A DNA stretch of 64,000 nt from Streptomyces sp. TG1A-8 (GTDB taxonomy: Bacteria > Actinomycetota > Actinomycetes > Streptomycetales > Streptomycetaceae). The number at the start of each line of letters is the position of its first letter. Position 1 is the stretch's first letter. Location of the stretch: the NCBI RefSeq assembly GCF_030499535.1, contig NZ_JASTLB010000001.1:1550001-1614000 (forward strand). Direction: 5' to 3'. The notes below the pieces were generated by a model that worked only from the letters and a program-made list of their open reading frames with translations, did not search any database and was not told the DNA's origin. The position numbers and the translations under genes are program-made. Shown in pieces: positions 61,253 through 64,000 of the stretch.

Positions 61253-61824
61253 GCCGTCCCTCCCTGCCGGGCGGCCGCCAGGCGGACCGCGTCCATGATC
61301 TTCTCGTAGCCGGTGCAGCGGCACAGGTTGCCCGACAGCGCCTCGCGGATGTCCGCGTCGGTCGGGTTCGGGTTGTTCTCCAGCATCTCGTCGGCGGCGA
61401 CCAGCAGCCCCGGTGTGCAGAAGCCGCACTGCACGGCGCCTGCGTCGATGAAGGCCTGCTGGACGGGGGAGAGCCCGGTGCCCCCGCCGGTCCGCGCGTC
61501 GGTGCCCCCGGCGGCCTGCCACCGCCGTGCCTCGTCCAGCGGGGTGCCGTGCGCGCCGCTCGCGCGGGAGCGCTGCCTGGCGTGGTCCGCCAGGCCCTCG
61601 ACGGTCACGACCTCGCGGCCCTCCACCTGGCCGGCCGCGACCAGGCAGGAGCACACCGGCACGCCGTCCAGGCGCACGGTGCAGGAGCCGCACTCGCCCT
61701 GCTCGCAGGCGTTCTTGGAGCCGGGCAGGCCGAGGCGCTCGCGCAGGACGTACAGCAGGGACTCGCCCTCCCAGACGTCGTCGGCCTCCTGCGGGCGCCC
61801 GTTGACGGTGAAGTGGACGCGCAT
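61249..61824 (-). CDS. Xanthine dehydrogenase, [2Fe-2S] subunit
   Basis: ATG 61824 overlaps the FAD subunit stop (TGATG). The 191-residue protein has two [2Fe-2S] domains: plant-type ligands in ACEQGECGSC with a following Cys pair, and the helical second cluster in QCGFCTPGLL...GNLCRCTGYEKI. A Gly/Thr-rich insertion (residues about 85-125) is longer than usual. It passes electrons between the molybdenum and FAD subunits. Confidence 0.95.
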   Translation of the reverse strand: MRVHFTVNGRPQEADDVWEGESLLYVLRERLGLPGSKNACEQGECGSCTVRLDGVPVCSCLVAAGQVEGREVVTVEGLADHARQRSRASGAHGTPLDEARRWQAAGGTDARTGGGTGLSPVQQAFIDAGAVQCGFCTPGLLVAADEMLENNPNPTDADIREALSGNLCRCTGYEKIMDAVRLAAARQGGTA

Positions 61825-62717
61825 CAGGCAGCTCCCTCGGTGGTGCGGCGGGTGCCGCGGTAGGACTCCCAGGCCCAGGTGAGCGTCCGGCGGGCCATCA
61901 CACCGACCGCGTGGCGGCGGTAGCCCGCGGTGCCCCGGACGTCGTCGATCGGGTTGCAGGCGGCGGCGCACAGGTCCGCGAACCGCTGGGCGACCGAGGG
62001 GGTGATGGCCTTCCCGTTGTCCCAGAAGCCGCCCTCCTCCAGGGCCGCGGCCAGGAACTCCTCGGCGGTCCCGGCCCGCACCGGGGTCGGGGCGGCCGAG
62101 CCGATGCCGGTGCGGACCGTGCGGGTGGCGGGGTGCAGGGCGAGCCCGAAGGCGCACACGGCGATGACCATGGCGTTGCGGGTGCCGACCTTGGAGTACT
62201 GCTGCGGGCCGTCGGCCTTCTCGACGTGGACGGCGCGGATCAGCTCGTCGGGGCGCAGGGCGTTGCGCTTGACCCCGGTGTAGAACGCGTCGATCGGGAT
62301 GAGCCGGGTGCCGCGGGCCGCCGACTCGACCTCGACCTCGGCGCCGGCGGCGAGCAGGGCGGGGTGGGCGTCACCGGCGGGCGAGGCCGTGCCGAGGTTG
62401 CCGCCCACGCCGCCGCGGTTGCGGATCTGCGGGGAGGCGACCGTGTGGGAGGCGAGGGCCAGGCCCGGCAGCTCGGCGCGCAGGTGCCGCATGATGCCGG
62501 CGTACGGGACGCAGGCACCCAGCCGCACGCTGTCCTCGCCGACCTCCCACTCGTGGAGGTCGGCGACGCGGTTGAGGTCGAGGAGGTGCTCGGGCCGGCG
62601 GTGGTCGAAGTTGATCTCGACCATCACGTCGGTGCCACCCGCGATCGGCACGGCGGCGGGGTGCTCGGCCTTCGCGGCGAGCGCCTCCTCCCAGCTGGCG
62701 GGGCGCAGGAAGTCCAT
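61824..62717 (-). CDS. Xanthine dehydrogenase, FAD-binding subunit
   Basis: ATG 62717 follows GGAGAGAG. The 297-residue protein has the FAD-binding PCMH pattern of the CoxM/XdhB family: MDFLRPASWEEALA, PIAGGTDVMVEINFDHRRPE (FAD loop), RNRGGVGGNLGTASPAGDAH and the C-terminal CO-dehydrogenase flavoprotein domain (KVGTRNAMVIAVCAFGLAL). First gene of the dehydrogenase operon, divergent from the PucR regulator gene. Confidence 0.95.
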   Translation of the reverse strand: MDFLRPASWEEALAAKAEHPAAVPIAGGTDVMVEINFDHRRPEHLLDLNRVADLHEWEVGEDSVRLGACVPYAGIMRHLRAELPGLALASHTVASPQIRNRGGVGGNLGTASPAGDAHPALLAAGAEVEVESAARGTRLIPIDAFYTGVKRNALRPDELIRAVHVEKADGPQQYSKVGTRNAMVIAVCAFGLALHPATRTVRTGIGSAAPTPVRAGTAEEFLAAALEEGGFWDNGKAITPSVAQRFADLCAAACNPIDDVRGTAGYRRHAVGVMARRTLTWAWESYRGTRRTTEGAA

Positions 62718-63072
62718 GACCGGCTCTCTCCTTCGTCTCGTGGATCGAACGGATCGGGCCGGTCCGCGTGCGACGGGTCCGGCTCGTTCATGTCCTGTTC
62801 ACGCGGAGTGGACCCAGTACACCGCTCCGTACTCCAGCGGGGTCAGTCACCGAAACCATGAAGGAGTTGGCTGGCCATGGCGGGTATCTTGTAGATTCGT
62901 ATGAACGGAGGTCATCGGTAATCCCGCTGTTTCCCCGGAGAAACGCGAGGCACGCGCGAAGCGGCCCGGCGCCTCTCCGGGAAGGCCGTCCGAGCGCCCC
63001 GCACCGGGATCCCTCCCCCCGATTCCCCCACGATCCACCGTAGGTTTCGAGACACAGAACGGCGGCGACGAC
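62718..63072. promoter_or_regulatory. Divergent control region between the xanthine dehydrogenase operon and pucR-like gene
   Basis: The 355 bases contain no gene. A comparatively A/T-rich core (about 62884-62920) includes TTGGCT (62867-62872) and TAGATT (62892-62897), a weak plus-strand promoter pair 19 bases apart, and the near-palindrome ATTCGTATGAA (62895-62905) as an operator candidate. Confidence 0.4.
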
Positions 63073-64000
63073 ATGCGGCTGCGCGCACTGCTGGACACCG
63101 ATGCGCTGGGCCTGCGGCTGCTCGGCGGCGGGAGCGAGCTGGACCGCCCGGTACGCGGGGTCATGACCACCGACCTGCGCGACCCGAGCCGTTACCTCTC
63201 CGGTGGCGAGCTGGTCCTGACCGGACTGGCCTGGCGCCGGGGCGCCGCCGACTCCGAGCCGTTCGTGCGGATCCTCGTGCAGGCCGGGGTGGCGGCCCTG
63301 GCCGCCGGGGAGGCCGAGCTGGGCGACGTGCCGGACGACCTGGTGCTGGCCTGCGCCCGGCACCGGCTGCCGCTGTTCGCGGTGCACGAGTCGGTGGCGT
63401 TCGCGACGATCACCGAGCACGTCGTGCGGCAGGTCTCCGGGGAGCGGGCCGGGGACCTGGCGGCGGTGGTGGACCGGCACCGCCGGATGATGACCTCGGG
63501 CCCGGCGGGCGGCGGCCCGGACGTCGTCCTGGACCTGCTCGGCTCCGACCTGGACCTGCGCGCCTGGGTGCTCTCCCCGACCGGCCGGCTGGTCGCGGGC
63601 CCCGGCGCGGCGGGCCCGGCGCTGTCCGCGCGGACCTGTGCGCGGCTCGCCGCCGAGCACCTGGCGGCGGCCCGCACGGGCCGGCGCGGACCGCACCGCA
63701 CCGAGCTGGACGGCGTGGCGTACTCCCTGTTCCCCGTCCGGTCCTCCGGCCGCGCGCCGCGGGCCGCGCGCGACGCCCGCGAGACGGCCCTGTCCGACTG
63801 GCTGCTGGCGGTCGAGGCGGACGCCGGGGACTGGCCGGCCGAACGGCTCGACCTGCTGCAGGGCGTCACCCAGCTGATCGCCGTCGAACGGGACCGCCGG
63901 GAGGCGGCGCGCACGGTACGGCGCCGGCTCGCCCAGGAGGTGCTGGAACTGGTGCAGACGGGTGCGGCGCCCGCGGAGGTCGCCGCCCGTCTGCGGGTGG
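63073..64000 (+). CDS. PucR-type regulator of purine degradation, 3' end missing
   Basis: ATG 63073 opens a frame that runs off the right edge (309 residues visible). The N-terminal PucR domain is clear (LRALLDTDALGLRLLGGGSE, then MTTDLRDPSRYLSGGELVLT and LPLFAVHESVAFATITEHVV). A second region (about 140-290) is the GAF-like middle domain; the C-terminal helix-turn-helix lies outside the window. PucR-type proteins activate or repress purine catabolic genes in response to a purine intermediate. It is divergent from the xanthine dehydrogenase operon, its likely target, and may also act on the uricase operon. Confidence 0.88.
   Translation, partial: MRLRALLDTDALGLRLLGGGSELDRPVRGVMTTDLRDPSRYLSGGELVLTGLAWRRGAADSEPFVRILVQAGVAALAAGEAELGDVPDDLVLACARHRLPLFAVHESVAFATITEHVVRQVSGERAGDLAAVVDRHRRMMTSGPAGGGPDVVLDLLGSDLDLRAWVLSPTGRLVAGPGAAGPALSARTCARLAAEHLAAARTGRRGPHRTELDGVAYSLFPVRSSGRAPRAARDARETALSDWLLAVEADAGDWPAERLDLLQGVTQLIAVERDRREAARTVRRRLAQEVLELVQTGAAPAEVAARLRV

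Noticed and set aside
1..64000. CRISPR arrays, tRNA or rRNA genes, insertion sequences
   Set aside because: No regular repeat-spacer pattern, cloverleaf or transposase domain was recognised on either strand.

Overview
The window is high-GC actinobacterial DNA, almost certainly from a Streptomyces chromosome: codons are strongly G/C-ended, GTG starts are common, stop/start overlaps of the ATGA and GTGA type are frequent, and the gene families (SARP/AfsR, LAL and PucR regulators, ECF sigma factors, WXG100/EccC proteins, NIS siderophore synthetases) are typical of the genus. Two parts with different texture meet at about 25 kb.

Left part (1-25.3 kb) is accessory. Genes are separated by long stretches with no recognisable gene, and at least three decayed genes can be seen. 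Its core is a type VII secretion-like island: a divergent membrane protein with a LysM-like domain (13128-14462), a WXG100-like protein (14657-14956), a very large EccC/EssC-type ATPase with fused ubiquitin-like and FHA-like domains (15028-19413) and a 594-residue candidate substrate (19427-21211). A second operon on the minus strand encodes an ECF sigma factor cut off before its region-4 helix-turn-helix, a lipoprotein with Yx(F/W/Y)xxD repeats, another WXG100-like protein and a ~208-residue protein of unknown function (25272 down to 22805). Homologues of that lipoprotein and that unknown protein recur together at 1375-2286 and 3573-4280, so the lipoprotein/unknown-protein pair is a duplicated module around the secretion genes. 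Between them lie three regulators (XRE-TPR, ECF sigma, SARP-NB-ARC-TPR) and a tiny duplicated membrane-peptide gene with its own promoter (6581-7008). EccB, EccD, EccE and MycP are absent. This is the best candidate for an undescribed system here.

Middle part (25.6-34 kb): two divergent IucA/IucC siderophore synthetases without obvious partners, a VWA-domain membrane pair, a divergent HxlR regulator and alanine-type aminotransferase with two palindromes in their shared promoter, a conserved unknown protein and a hot-dog thioesterase.

Right part (34-64 kb) is compact and ordered. It holds a purine-degradation region: 8-oxoguanine deaminase, uricase, HIU hydrolase, OHCU decarboxylase and a YheO-like regulator at 34.2-38.4 kb, then LysE-type exporter, XdhC and the three xanthine dehydrogenase subunits at 56.9-62.7 kb with a divergent PucR regulator running off the right edge. 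Together these take xanthine and 8-oxoguanine through urate to allantoin. Interleaved are two acyl-CoA synthetases with a GAF-LuxR regulator, a LAL regulator next to a secreted trypsin-like protease, and a five-gene PknG-like kinase operon (protease, kinase, VWA protein, GlnX-like membrane protein, solute-binding lipoprotein-like protein).
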